Notes: generated by a model from the sequence alone, not told the origin. Numbered from the stretch's first letter, positions 23,761 through 36,049 are shown. The stretch is 63,578 bases of DNA from Zygnema cylindricum (GCA_037447655.1 JBBHKE010000417.1:188001-251578), one strand, 5' to 3'. Made by a program: numbers and translations.

Positions 23761-26756
23761 ATGGCGTTAGTCAAATCTCCACTGCAGGCGTTCTCGCCTG
23801 CTGGGTTAGTTCTTTTAGAAAGCAAAAATCTCCAACTGGATGTGTTTTCTCCTTCTAAGGTCACTGTGGCACGTCTACCAAATCATTTTTTTTGCCATTG
23901 TACAAAGCGTTTCTCAGGATATGGTTTCCTATCCGACATGCAGTATTCTTCTCCTGACAGGTTATGTACCTTGCTCAGGTCTTGCTGGGGTATCTCTGGC
24001 AATATAATTAAAGAAAGTAAAAACCATCTACATTCCAATCGAATTCAGTATGGCGTTTCTGAAAATTCTGGAAAGTTTTCCTCCCGGTTGGTCCGATGTA
24101 GTAGCTTTGAGGTAGCCGAGAAACAGTTACCTGATGACGGTGACAGAGGACAAAGGACATATAGTGGGACGATAGTAGAGAGTCCTGAATGTGATTTTTC
24201 TGCTTACAAGGAAGATCCCGTCGCTTTTGGTAACTCTGTGGAAACAGCAACTTTTGGCTTGGGCTGCTTTTGGAGCCCTGATTCTCTGTACGGAGCGGTA
24301 CCTGGAGTTGTGCGTACACGGTATTCAAATTCTGGAATCTGTTAATTTATGGAACACTGCTTAGCTCCAACATTGCATTTGGAGGATAACTGCAATGTTT
24401 ATGATTGGTGCTTTGCCTGTTAGTTTCCACAGTTGTGTGAAATTTTGGACGCCGTAAAACACTACTTCCGTTATGAACGCAGGAACAACTCTTCATGATT
24501 ATTAGCAGTTGTGGCTTGCGAGACTGTGTGACAAAGCTTGTGCAGTCAGTTGGTTTTCCGATGCTTATAGCAGATTCTTGCATATACTTGGAGTTCCCTA
24601 TGCTGGTTTATGTTTACCTTTCAGCAATGGTATAAGGAAACTTGGCATATTTCTGTACTTTGTTCTTAAACGGCGCATTGTCCAATATTGTCCGATGGCA
24701 GCGTCGGATATTCTGGGGGCTCATCACGCAATCCAAGCTATGACGATATCGGTAACCATACAGGTATGTTTTAGATATGGCTACCCTCCATTTCAAACAC
24801 CAGTTTCTTTCTCTTTTTTGCTTCACGTTTCAGAAGTTCCACCTTCTATTGGTGACAAAGAAGATGTATATACTCTACATTGTCCGCTTGGAAAGCTATA
24901 AGTCATATTTTTGGACTTTTGTAGGCAATTTCAGCTCGTGTGCTGCCACACTTTCAGTAGGCTAAAGGTCTCACATAAACGTCACCCTGTGGGGAAAAGT
25001 GAATCAAGTGTAGCTGGAAGTCTTTGCGTGTAGTGGGAAAAAGTGAATCAAGTTTAGCTGGAAGTCTTCGCGTGTCAGTTGTTGTTTGTCTGAGTCCGGA
25101 TGATTTCAGGCTATCATCACATCTTGAGCATCATCGTACTATTTTGGTTTTGTGTTTTTGTTGTGGAATTTTCCAACGCTCTTGAGATGTTATCCAGTAT
25201 GATTGAGTTTGTGTTAGGCCTCTTTGAAATGCAGCTGCTTGAGGAATGATGGTTCCAACGCCTTCTGGAATCTAAGTTTTCTGTCTCTATTATTCCACAT
25301 GTTGATTTTTCTTGATGGCAGGATCAGAGTGGCTTTGTGACCTCTATTTTTAAAACTGTCCAAAGATCTAAAAACCCTGTTATGTCGTGTGACAACCGCT
25401 ATACCGCCCATCGTTATTAGAGTTAATACACTAATTCGGTCGCAACTTTTTTTGGCCAAAAAATAAGTGTTCGCAACACTGGTTAAGGGAGTGGACTACA
25501 ATCTGCCACATCTTCTTGCACCGAATTAGTATTGTATATTTTAATGTCGCATTACCACTAGGAAATCCTTAACGCTAGTAAACACTATGAAATCCTTAAC
25601 GCTAATAATGATGGGCAGTGAAGTTACCGCTTTCACATAATGTTTTTTGCACAGGAAATGGGCTTAGTGTCACATCATGACCAGGACTAGTCGTTTGCAT
25701 TTTGTTTTCAACCAGGACTTGCTTATCTCAAGTACTTTCGTGTTTGCACCTTTGCCCAGAGGTTAAGGACGATGAGGGGGTCCCATCATTTTGGGCTGGA
25801 CATTTTTACTCTATTATTTCATGCAACAACTTACCTATGGCAATTTTAGCTGGAATTCCTGAGCTTCAGAATTGTCCTCAACAATCTTTTGTGATATTCG
25901 AAAAGCACGAGATTTCATGCTTTGTTCTTCAAAAGACACCTTTTGCTTGTCAAATTCAACTCATCGACTCCCATAGTGTTCTGACTTGTGAGCATGACCG
26001 CCATTTAGAGTGTGTGCAGATTGAGTATGATCCAGCGGTCGTTTCATTTGGCGACATACTGAAAGTATTTTGGAAAAATCACGATCCAACTACACGGGGG
26101 TTCGTCAGTCAGCAATATGCGTCTCTTATTTTGGTGCATACCTCAGAGCAGCTTCAGCTGGCTAAAGCTGATCTTGAAAGGTAGCTACATCAAGCTCGGA
26201 CGGAAAGGCTGCCTAACTACATTGCCTGTCGTTATCAAACGATTTATTAGTGTAAATGCGAAATGTATGGTGCTAATTAAGTGTTAGGGAGACGCGGCGG
26301 GTTTTAGTCCACTCCCTTACAAGAGTTATTAACACTATTTTACAATTTTCGGCCACAAAAAATTGCGTCCGAATTTGTGTTATGGACTCTAATAGCGATA
26401 GGCGGTGTAGCTGTGCGATAATTGACAAGAAAAGTCTATCATGCAGGAAAAATGAATCGTGCTCATTTTTTTGTGTATGTGTCCCAGGAGGAGATGGGAA
26501 GTTTCCTGATTCTGTTTTTTAACTCACTCAGGTCGTTTTGTGATCAAGCAGATTGCAAAGTCTGACGCCGAAGAAGATTCGAACCAGAATTGAGGTTGCC
26601 AAAAAGTTTTTTTTAGCAGAGGGTTACCATCAAAAGTTTTCTCTCAGAAACCACCCAGATTTGCTGCCTATGCTCTTTCCTGATGGCATTGAGTGGAGGA
26701 CCTATATTGACAGCCCGATGGCTGCCCGAATCAATGGGTATGAAGTCACCTTCTAG
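23761..26756 (+). CDS. MSRA: Peptide methionine-S-sulfoxide reductase, MSRA5-like, with N-terminal extension
   Basis: Reduces methionine-S-sulfoxide in proteins. Four exons: 23761-24320, 24702-24763, 26009-26180 and 26552-26756, with phases joining cleanly to 332 residues. The first ~165 residues are an unassigned extension whose start looks like a transit peptide. The MsrA core follows: GLGCFWSPDSLYGAVPGV with the catalytic Cys, then VGYSGGSSRNPSYDDIG, HTECVQIEYDP, ILKVFWKNHDPTT and AEGYHQKFSLRNHPDLL, ending INGYEVTF. The tail block resembles plant MSRA5. Oddities: the usual GxDxGxQYRS substrate loop after HDPT is shortened to a QQYAS form without the Asp, and no Cys follows the core, so no C-terminal resolving Cys is visible. 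AATAAA at 26780-26785 is a likely polyadenylation signal. Introns 2 and 3 contain MITEs. Confidence 0.92.
24992..25077. repeat. Tandem duplication of ~43 bp in MSRA intron 2
   Basis: Two adjacent copies of a unit starting GGGAAAAGTGAATCAAGT and ending near CGCGTGT/TGCGTGT, differing at a few positions. Function unknown. Confidence 0.85.
25402..25620. mobile_element. TA-flanked MITE, family 1, in MSRA intron 2
   Basis: Left end TACCGCCCATCGTTATTAGA and right end complementary to CACTGCCCATCATTATTAGC. The inside shares a GGGAGTGGACTACAATCTGCC stretch with related copies at 4804 and 11725. Near the right end, ATCCTTAACGCTA-type sequence is duplicated. Confidence 0.7.
26218..26409. mobile_element. 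TA-flanked MITE, family 1, in MSRA intron 3
   Basis: Left end TACATTGCCTGTCGTTATCA and right end complementary to TACACCGCCTATCGCTATTA, TA at both borders. The inside contains TAGTCCACTCCCTTAC, the reverse of the block in the intron-2 copy, so this one lies in the opposite orientation. Confidence 0.7.
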
Positions 26757-27659
26757 AAAACCGTGCTGTATCCACAACCAATAAAGAAATAATGTTTCTA
26801 GACTCTGCCTTGTCGACACAGAAGTTACCTTAAGGTTTTTCAGATCCTTTTTTTTCTTGCAAGTGTTATTTTTAGTAATGCGTATCTTTTTTTCCTCTGT
26901 TTTTTTGACACAGCAGTAAGATATTTTTTAATTATGTATTGATGAAAGTTCTGGATGTTTCCCTATTATGGAGCTCCATATATGTACAATAAAATAACCT
27001 GCCGGTGATGTCACGGTGGCCAGTATGGTGCTTGCAACTTGCCGCCTTTTTTCAAAATATATTAGTGCGCATGGAATTCCTCACCAAATTAATTGTCTAT
27101 TTTGGCTGTTCTTGTGGTAGTTAGTTTATTTGCATGAGGAAACATGACAATGCTGGACGTTGTAGAGTTCCGGCTTTCTATGTGCCGAATAGCTCCGTTT
27201 TGTTTGTGACGGCTTGTTGGTGGGCATATGGCGCAGATTGCTTGCAAGTGCTAACGGGAAGGTCTCTCATGATGGGGTTACCAACATATTTGAGGAGTTC
27301 AACGTGCCCTTACCGGCTCAAGAATATATCAAGGAAGTAATTGTGAAACGAAAACGGATGTTGTAGTCGGCTTCAGATGGTGTCTTTGTAAAGGCCGGAC
27401 CTCATCCTATCATTATCATATCATTTCACCTCGCTGGTCTATGTCTCCTGTCCGATACATGATTGGGCAGCTAATTTAAAAATATAATATGTCTTCTTAG
27501 GCTGTACTTTGTCTATGAAGTACAAGGCTTTGCAAATCATTTTTACCTTCCCATGTTCAAGATGTCCCAGTCATTTACAAGTCATATCCAAGGGTTATTG
27601 TGTCGTTGTTGCAATATGGATTGGTGTGAACAGTAAGTATACACTAGACTGCTTTCAAT
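26757..27659. other. Intergenic, no gene recognised
   Basis: 3' flank of the MSRA gene. Short open stretches only; no domain or repeat family seen. Confidence 0.4.
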
Positions 27660-28272
27660 AGAAACTTTACCTGCTAGATTTTTTTCTGTGTCCGTGTATT
27701 TGTCTCTCGTGTCTATTTCTGTCCATTTATTCTCTAACTTCATTTTCTGGTCTCTGTTTATCGCTCCCTTCTCCAGCTCTTTCTGAGTCTCCTTCTATCT
27801 CTGTATCTTTCACTCTCTCTCTTTTCCCTTTCTCGGTCAGTGTCTCTCTGTCCTTTCTGTCTTTTTCTTGTTTTATCTGTCTTTCTCACTTTCATTTCTT
27901 TTTTTCTGTGTCTCTCTATCTCTCCCTGTCTCTATAGCTCATGTCGTCTCTGTCTCTTTCTGCAGCTGTGTGTCTTTCTATCTCTGCTCTTTTTCCTGCA
28001 GTCTGTCTCTCTGACTGTCTTGCCTTATCTCTCTCCCTGTCGCTCTTTCTCTTCTTCCTATTTCTCTCCCCGGCCCTTCCGACTCTCGCTCCATCTTTCC
28101 CTCTCTCCCTCTCTCCCTCTCTCCCTCTCTCCCGCCATCTCTCCATCTCTCCCTCTCCCCCTCTCTCCCCCCCCCCCCCCCCCCCCCCCTCCCCCCCCCT
28201 CCCTCCCTCTCTCTCTCTCCTCCCCTCCCTCTCCCTCTCTCTCTCCCTCTTCATCTCCTTCTCCCTCTCTCA
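27660..28272. repeat. Pyrimidine-rich simple sequence (CTCTC/CCCT)
   Basis: Over 600 bp of nearly pure C/T on the + strand, becoming regular CTCCCTCT units with a long C run near 28159-28188. Open frames within it are artefacts of low complexity. Confidence 0.9.
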
Positions 28273-29185
28273 ATCAAAATGAAAAAAAATCATAATTCAT
28301 ATATGAAGGGTTAGTTTCCGTACGTTTTGATGTGCCAATGGCATTCTGCGTTGTGAATTTATCAACTATGTCCCTTAAGTTAGTTAGATGGGATTGACTG
28401 TGCGGATCTCAACCTGGCCTGGGCCATTGAGGGAGCACAGCAGGTGGAAACGGGGGCCAATAATCAGGCTGCCATAGTTGGCTAGTCACTGAGGACGGGT
28501 CGATAAATAACTAAGAGACAGGGCAACGGAACTGTAATGGTTCTTCATGCCTCCTGCCATTGCCTTTAAGAAGTTGCAGCATGTGAACTTTTTGATTATT
28601 TTCTGGTTGCACATTTAGGCTAGTTCTCTTGTTTTAGAAGTGGTGAACAGTATACAACAAACCATACTTTAATTTTACCAATTCTGATTTAAAGAATGTT
28701 CGGGTATGTAAGGTAGGTGCAAGGAAGACTTTTCACAGGATATAGTATTTGAAATGCAGCTCCAAATCGGCTACTCGCAGTAATAGCATACACAGCATGA
28801 TTCACAACCTTGGAGGGATTCAATGTTATAGCGCCATTGTTCACACTTCTGTAGCAGGCACAGTCATTTCCGAAAGGTTTTTCTACTTTTTTAAGGCTTA
28901 ATTTAGGAGCTTCTTTCAAGTTCATTTAAATTCACAGAAAGATATTAGAAATGTCTTGAATCTAAAAATTCCTACTGAAAGCCACATTTTTCAAAACGTC
29001 TCATCTATGCATACAAACCGATCTTTACTGCTTCTCTACAACTTCACCTGCACTTTTAACAGTCCCATTCAACGATGCTCCTGTCCTCATTTTTCTAAAC
29101 ACTCTTTTAGAGGAACAATGTCGCTGCATAATTTATGTGAGAGTCACATGTATTATTGTTCCAAAATTTCAAAACTCCAACAGTT
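28273..29185. other. Intergenic, no gene recognised
   Basis: AT-rich sequence. An open minus-strand stretch at 28689-28925 has no recognised features or supporting splice signals. Confidence 0.35.
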
Positions 29186-31300
29186 CTAGATAATGGAGGG
29201 CTTTCTTCCTAAAAGCGTCTCCACGTCGTTGCTTTCAATCCATGTGTCTACTTCGGCTTTGATATTTTCTAGGCCGAACTTTTCCAGCAGTTCACTCAGT
29301 ACTTTCTCAGCTTCCACATCTAAGGCTGCCTGTACCTTTAAATGGGCATTCCATGCTTCTAAGGCTTCTGCTTGAGACGTTGTTAAGACTTCCTCCTCAA
29401 GAGTGAGCATTTCTTCTACAGCTTCAGCCATCTGCAAAAGAAAACAGGGTCAAGAAAAGGCCTGTGAATTGCATTACTTCACTTATATCGTCACCATTTG
29501 TCACTATCTACGTCAGCAAGCCTCCTTATGAGTTTTCTTTGTTGCTTTGAAAGAATGTGTAAAACAATATCCGTGAGAAACCTAACAATTTCACTGTCAA
29601 AAAATATATTTCAAGGGAAAGAATCTGCGTAGTGAAGGATGGATAGAGAAATTAGCAAACAAATTGTTAATGAACAACTTTCTGCAATTTCACATGCAAG
29701 ATATAAACGCAATTAAGTAGCAAAAATTGCGACAGATAAAACCATTTATTCCTCTGGCCAACCTCCACAACTGTTTCTGCAAACATGGCTTTCTCGAGGA
29801 CAGTATTTATGAGATTGGCCTCAACAATAGCCACCAGATTGGCTCCACTAAAAACTTCTTCTCCCATTGTCCAAAGAGAAATAAAAGCTGCAAACCACGA
29901 AGTAAAAAAGAAAGAATAGAAAGAAGCAGAGAAAGAAGATGTAAGAAGACCAGAAAGTTGAGGATAAAAAAAAAAAAAAGTCACTTAGAATGGAGACATC
30001 AGGAAGAAAAGACAAGCAAATCAATGCCTAGTAAAATAAAATTACAGAGAAAAATCTTTCAAGTTTCTGAAACTGAAAAAAAAAAATCGAGGCAACCAGG
30101 GCATTTCCTGTTCTTCTCTTTTCTTCTCAACTGTTTCTCCCAAATACTTCGAGAAACAATTTAAAAATAACCAATGCAGTTTTTCTGCCCAAAAAAATCC
30201 TTAACTTGTCGTTTTGATGGTTTAACTGTTTACCTTGTCCTTATCACCACCGGGGGTATCAATAAAGACAAGTCCGATTCTCTTACATCAGTTAAATTCA
30301 ACACTAATACCTGTTCTGTAGAGGAAAATAAACATACATTGAAGCAAACTAATAGAGGTCCATGGTGTAACTACCGCGTTCTCAGCTATGGTGGCTGATT
30401 GAGAACAAGACAAATATAGAGAGGTAGAGGGAGAGGGGAGAGGGGAGAGGGGAGAAGGGAGAAGGGAGAAGGGAGAGGGGAGAAGAGAGCTCACTACTGG
30501 AGACAGCTGAGATAGTGGCCAATTCCGGCGCAGCAAAGACAGTGAGAGCCGACTCTGCGGCCACAGTTCCGACCTCCACCGCCAAAGTCTCCACAACCTC
30601 TACAGTGGTGCTGGTGGAGGAGGAGGGAGTGGTGGTAGAGGAGGTGGTGGTGGTGGTAGTAGAAGCGCTCACGGTCTGACCATACAACAGAGAGGGATAT
30701 GTCAGGAGGGAGTGAGAGAGGGAGAAGGAGGGGGAGAGGGAGGGGGAGAGGGAGGGGGGGAGGGAGGGGAGAAGGAAAAGGAGAGGGGGAGGGAGAGAAA
30801 GAGGGATAAGGGAGATGGAGAGGGAGAGGGAGAGGAAGACACACCTCTGCCACCTGAGTGGGCACCACCTCCTTTACCACTGCAAGTGGTCCGGCCACAT
30901 CAACACTAACTGCGGTTGCCAGCTGCTTCACCACGGTCAGCGCCAGCTGCAGCTCTGCCACGTGGCAGCACACCAGACACGCCCATTTCCACGTTAGCTC
31001 CAAAACCTTCCTCCCGCTATCCTCTTTTCCAGCTGGAAGACCAACGAGAACGACAAACTGCTCAGATTTCCTTTGTGGCCTGTCATCAGACCTACTGCCG
31101 TCGCGTCCTCCCCTGCATACGTCAGCGACTTCGTGATGACGTCATTGGCAGCGGGCATGACGAGGCGGATGTGGATGACAATGGCGGAGAGAAGCTGCTG
31201 GAAGGCTGTGAGCAACGTGGAATCCGTAGGAACTGCCACGTAATTCAAAACCTTCATTATGAGCATCGTCGGAGTCGAGGCCGAAGGCAGCAAGTTGCTG
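29186..31300 (-). CDS. Unrecognised candidate multi-exon gene
   Basis: I do not recognise the product. The best supported exons are the last two: 29887-29763 (acceptor TTTGCAG, donor GAG|GTTGGC) and 29431-29186 (acceptor TTTTGCAG, stop TAG). They join in phase to an acidic, helix-rich C-terminus containing GEEVFSGANLVAIVEANLIN, EALEAWNAHLKVQAALDVEA and, at the end, ETLLGRKPSII. Further upstream, open stretches with splice-like edges lie at about 30309-30227, 30680-30500, 31000-30860 and 31293-31010, rich in Val, Ala and Thr. I could not join all of these in one phase, and no start codon is assured. GA-rich repeats lie in the presumed introns. It could be a lineage-specific gene or chance. Confidence 0.3.
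30415..30835. repeat. Purine-rich simple sequence (GGGAGA)
   Basis: Two blocks (about 30420-30485 and 30712-30835) of GGGAGAGG-type repeats on the + strand. They are the complement of the CCCTCT tracts elsewhere in the window. Confidence 0.85.
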
Positions 31301-31458
31301 ATAGAGGCGGCCAGAGTACTTTTCGTACCTGCGGGAAAGGGAGGAAACAGATGTGATAGTCAGAAGCTTTCTCGCGGACCATGTCGAGCTTTCTCAAGCG
31401 CCATGTCGAAAAAGTTTTGCAGGAGGCGGAAGAGAAATAAAGTGGTACGGTTTTGTGT

Positions 31459-31545
31459 ACGAACTTGTTGTCGTTGTTGTTGTTGTTGTTATTGTTGTCG
31501 TTTTAACAGTCGTTGTTGTCGTCGTCGTAGTCGTTGCCGTATCGT
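31459..31545. repeat. Trinucleotide repeat (GTT/GTC)
   Basis: An irregular run of TTG and TCG triplets. On the minus strand it gives poly-Thr open frames. Low complexity. Confidence 0.8.
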
Positions 31546-32434
31546 CTGCAGATGGTGCGACTGCGGGTGCGACCAGATTGCGAATCCATGTCGGCAGAAG
31601 CGACACGGCCTTGGCTCGCATGTCTGCCGCGAGGGCAGATTCTCCGCAAAGAGTCAATGCGCCCATAGTGTGGCAGCTTTTGGCTTTCTTTATCTACTGT
31701 ATTTTATCTTTTTACGTATCTTTTTACGTCTTTTATATGTCTTTCCCTTCAGCTCTTTGCCTTCTTCATAGGGTGTTTCTCCTTCTGCTGTAAGGAACGA
31801 ACGTGCGATGTCTTTAGATTTATAGGAGCCGATTTTAGTGATCTCGTAACGTTTAAGACTTCAGAATAACGCTTTCCTTTGACTTTGGCAAAGCTTTGCA
31901 ATCGGCCGGTATTTTGCTGAACTTTAAATGGCAAATATGGAAGTTTGGGTGCCGTCCAATACAAGATGTTAATTTGAGAATGGACGGTGGAAATTAAACG
32001 TCGTTTGTTTAGTAATCAGCTGACGTCATCAACGACAAACAGGCGTCATTTAGGGGGAATTCCCATCGGGAGGTCAAAATATATTACAAAAATTTATGTT
32101 GTCGTACTTACGTAACTTTTAAGAGAGAATTAAAATAGCTCTTAACTTTTTGGGACGGGATCCTTCATTTTTAGCTTCCCGACAAAGTAACACATTTAGA
32201 TATTGTCGGTGATGGAGGCGCAAGTGGCATTTTTGGAGGCAAATTCTTATGGATAACCAGAAAGGCCTGATAGACAGCTGGACACCATGGGTAAAAAATC
32301 CTTTACAATTATACAGCTCAGTCCACCCTAATTTATATGAAACTATAAGTTTCGTACAGTAGCATCTAGAGATCCTTGGTACTTTTAGGAATCGATTGTC
32401 TTCGATATGTCCCTTAATAAATGCTACAATGAAC

Positions 32435-32637
32435 TACACCTTGAATCGTTATTAGCGTATAGAAATTATTAGTGTAAAGAAAAAAATAGCGTCATTCATT
32501 CTAATTTAGTGCCAGGAGACGTGGCAGACTATGGTCCACTTTCTTAAATAGTGTAATTTATTATATTTAAGGTATCAATGTCAAAATTTTGGGGTGCCGA
32601 TATAGCGTACATAAGGCTAATAACGATTCACGGTGTA
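32435..32637. mobile_element. TA-flanked MITE, family 1
   Basis: Left end TACACCTTGAATCGTTATTA and right end complementary to TACACCGTGAATCGTTATTA, with TA at both borders. The inside has GGAGACGTGGCAGA and GGTCCACTTTC blocks shared with the copy at 26218. Confidence 0.75.
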
Positions 32638-33834
32638 AGTGCGCGACAAGTTGTTGATATTTTTCTCAATTTAAGGCACTACACTTTTTAATTTAATATA
32701 AAAAACACTTCGCGTATAATCTATCGAAATAAAGAGTCTTATGGACTTAGGGTGGAGTTCCATCATAAGTTTTTGTAATGTACGACAAACTCTACAGACC
32801 GGGTCGATCAGTCGAAGTTCCATCACGTAGAGTTTGTAAGCCACGTGCTTTTAAATTGAATGGCGCCACGCAAGCTACGATCCGATATTGAATATCTTTC
32901 AGATTTTTAGCACCGACAAACTTAACTTCAAATCTTGACTTGCGTACCGTGTATTGCGTACGAAGTAATAATACGACAAAAAAATTATACTTTTTGCAGA
33001 CGCTACGCCAGCTCATTTTTTAGGATTTCAGCTTTCGAACAAAACGAAAGTCCTTTGAGAGAAATTAGTGTCCTTAGTGTGACGAACAAAAGTTACCAAA
33101 AATAGCGTGACGAGGGAGTGTTATGAAATTTCGTTTTTATTTTCAGTTATATTTTGGAAACCGCGTGTCATGTGCAAATCTTAAGATTTTTCGTTGGTTT
33201 TCCATCATGACACGTAACTTAATTGTCCACCGTGTCACAAATTTTTTTTTTCTGTGTATGCCAACCCACCTCGTCGAGGTGGGTTGAGTGTACCAGAGAA
33301 AATTGAAGCGAACTCATCGCAGATGAACATCCGACGGCCAGTATACAACAACTTAAAACTGCGAACTCTCATTTTTACTGTTTTCGGTGTAGTTTATGTG
33401 AATTTTTGTTGTTCAATTATATTAACACTATAACATGTTTTGTGTCCAATTAGCGTCAATACGTACCATATTTCGGTGCCAACGAACGCATTTAGCGTAA
33501 ATATTTGTTATAATATGGTGTTTAGTTGTGATTTTACCCTGAATTAGAATAAATGTATACGTTAACAAGGGGTCAAAGTGACAAAGGGACCACAAATTAC
33601 AATTAATGATGAAAATAAATAGAATAAAAAAACAACATTTAACGCCAAATGCGGACTATCCCCAAAAAATAGATTTTTTTTGGACAAATCACAACCAACC
33701 AAATTTTTTTTCTGAGGGATCTGACGTTGTGCCGTCATTTTGGCAAAATGACAAATTTCAATCGTTTCAAAAGGAAACAGGCGAAAAAATCGTCGCCACC
33801 TTCATTTCACTTCCATGAATTCGAAGTCACATGT
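32638..33834. other. Intergenic, no gene recognised
   Basis: AT-rich. A short palindrome CCACCTCGTCGAGGTGG lies near 33270. No coding exon recognised. Confidence 0.4.
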
Positions 33835-34900
33835 GGCGTCCCTCTCCCTCGCTATATGTGGCGTCCCTCCATTTCCCTCTACATTCCCTCCGCCCCCCTT
33901 TCCCCCTCCTTTTTCTCTCGAACTTACCAATGTTGATCTCCCTCTTTTCTTTTTGAAGGTTTTTTAAAATGTGCTCATTTTCCCTGTTGGCCTCTCCCTC
34001 TACCTCTCTCTCTCCCTCTCAATCTACCTCTATCCCCCTTTCTCTCTCCCTCTCCCTACCCCTTGTCCCTCTCCTTTCCCTCCCTCTCAGTCTTCCTCTC
34101 TTCCCGTCCTCCCTTTTCAGTTGCCTCCTCCCTCTCCCTCTCCCTCTCCCTCTCTATCTTGTCCTCTCAATCTGCCGCACTCTCTCCCTCCCCCTTTCCC
34201 TCTTCCTCTCCCCACTCCCTCGATCTGCAGCTATCTCTCCCTCTCTCTTTCCCTCTTCGTTTCCCTCTCCCTTTCCCTCTCCCTCTCCCTCGCCCTCTAG
34301 ATCTGCCACTATTTCTCCCTCTCCCTCACCCTCTCTATCTGCCGCTATCTCTCCCTCTCCCTTTCCCTCTCCCTTTCCCTCTCCCTTTCCCTCTCCCTCT
34401 CTCTCTCTCACCCTCTCAATTTGCCGCACTTTTACCCTTTTCATCTCTCTCTCCCTCACCCTCTCGATATGCCGCTATCTCTCTCTCTCTTTCCCTATTC
34501 CTTTCCCTCTCCCTCTCTCTCACACCCTCTCAATTTGTCGCACTCTCACCCTTTACCTCGAACTCTCCCTCTCCCTCATCTTTTCGATCTGCCGCTTTCT
34601 CTCCCTCTCCCTTTCCCTCTCCCTCTCTCTCACCCTCTCAATCTGCCTCACTCTCACCCTTTTCCTCTCCCTCTCTCTCACCCTCTCGATCTGTCGTTAT
34701 CTCTCCCTCTCCTTTTTCCTCTCCCTTCCCTTCTCCCTCTCTCTCACCCTCTCCCTCTCTCTCACCCTCTCAATCTGCCGCACTCACCCTTTTCCTCTCC
34801 CTCATCCTCTCCCTCTCCCTCTCTCTCTTTCGTTCAATCTGTTGTACTCTCTAACTCTCTCTCTCCCTCTTCCTCTCCCATTTTCTTTTCCTAACAATCA
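33835..34900. repeat. Long CCCTCT pyrimidine tract
   Basis: About 1 kb of CTCCCTCTCCCTTTCCCT on the + strand with dispersed TCAATCTGCCGCACT or TCGATCTGCCGCTAT interruptions every 50-110 bp. The regular interruptions point to a higher-order tandem repeat rather than a plain microsatellite. The long open frame here is an artefact. Confidence 0.9.
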
Positions 34901-35599
34901 ATATCTTGTGGTTTCTGATTTTTTTTCTCCCTCTCCCATTTACTCGCCCACTAACTTTACACATTAATATCATTAATTTATATTCTTAACTCTATTATTT
35001 CACTTTTTTCTTTTGTTGTAGGCACGGGATTTCGTTCAGTGAGGTGATGGGGATAGAGGAACAAACGTATGGATTGTAGGAATGTCATCGAGTTTTATTT
35101 ACTCCACTTAAAATTAGGACTTCGAAACAAATTTCTACATCAATTAGAGTAGGTTATTACATTATCATTTGTTACAAAGGAGAATTTTTATAGAAGATCT
35201 ACATTTCGTTCATGTAGATGAATATTTAATTTACGTTTGAAAAATAGGTATTTGGTAGTACATATCATAGGATTTTTACGGTGAATCTCTTTGTCATTCT
35301 TAGGCGATAAGGATTGTATTTATTTCCAAGTGTCCTCTTCTAATATTTTAATAATTGTAATTCGTTTTGATGTTGTTGCAATGATGGGTGCTCTAGTTTT
35401 ATTTCTCCATGTTTTGTAAATGTCAAGCGATACACGTGATGGAGTGTGTGGGCATTGTTAACCATTTTGGTTTGTCGCTCTTTTTATTTCGCTTTCTCTC
35501 TCTCTCTCTTTTTGTAGTTGTCAACCTATTTTCATTTAGTAAGTCTTTTTATGTCACCCAATCTCTCTATTTTGTTTGTCTGTCTCTCTCCCTTATGGT
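34901..35599. other. No gene recognised
   Basis: AT-rich sequence between two repeat blocks. Nothing that I can name. Confidence 0.4.
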
Positions 35600-35800
35600 A
35601 TTTAGCAACGAGAGTGTATCGTCGCTGAATGGTATGTTTTTATGGTATTCAGAGACGAGAGTGTATCGTTGCTGAATGGTATTTTTATGTTTCCTGGTTG
35701 TCAGTGACGAGACTTTCTCCGTAGTGAATGGCATGTTACATTTTTCACCATTCAGCGACGACATTGTGTCAAACACACTCAGTGGCAGCACTCTTTTCTC
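35600..35800. repeat. GCTGAATGG / CGACGA repeat cluster
   Basis: Several direct and inverted copies of a unit around GAGAGTGTATCGTCGCTGAA and its complement TTCAGCGACGACATTGTGTC. Clusters of such GCGACGAC motifs recur at 36050, 53022 and 60880. They resemble the subterminal repeats of plant CACTA-type DNA transposons. The family assignment is inference. Confidence 0.5.
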
Positions 35801-36049
35801 CCTCCTATAATTATTTGTCTCTTACATTCCATCTATGTTTAATATTCGACAAAACAACACTCTCCCTCCCTCTAACCCTTATACTCTCGGACTTGTGTTA
35901 TTATGTTTAACACTCTTTCTTGTACATCCTTAAAATCTAGCTTTTTTCTCTCTTTTCAATTTGTCTCTATCCCATTCTTTCTTAATTTTTCCGTCACTTT
36001 CTCTCACACGGTCTCTCTACTTTATATCTTTGTCTCTCTTACCCTTATT

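Noticed and set aside
27840-28295. Pyrimidine-tract open frames on both strands
   Set aside because: Low-complexity CTCTCC sequence; no start, splice or domain support.
30900-31356. + strand frames overlapping the unrecognised candidate gene
   Set aside because: No splice support and no similarity; probably the complement of the minus-strand exons or chance.
31394-31666. Minus-strand 90-codon frame with poly-Thr as first exon of the candidate gene
   Set aside because: The Thr run comes from a trinucleotide repeat and I found no good donor site joining it to the next exon.
33969-34967. Long + strand open frame of 332 codons rich in Ser, Leu and Pro
   Set aside because: It is a CCCTCT simple repeat open in several frames; composition only, no conserved segment.
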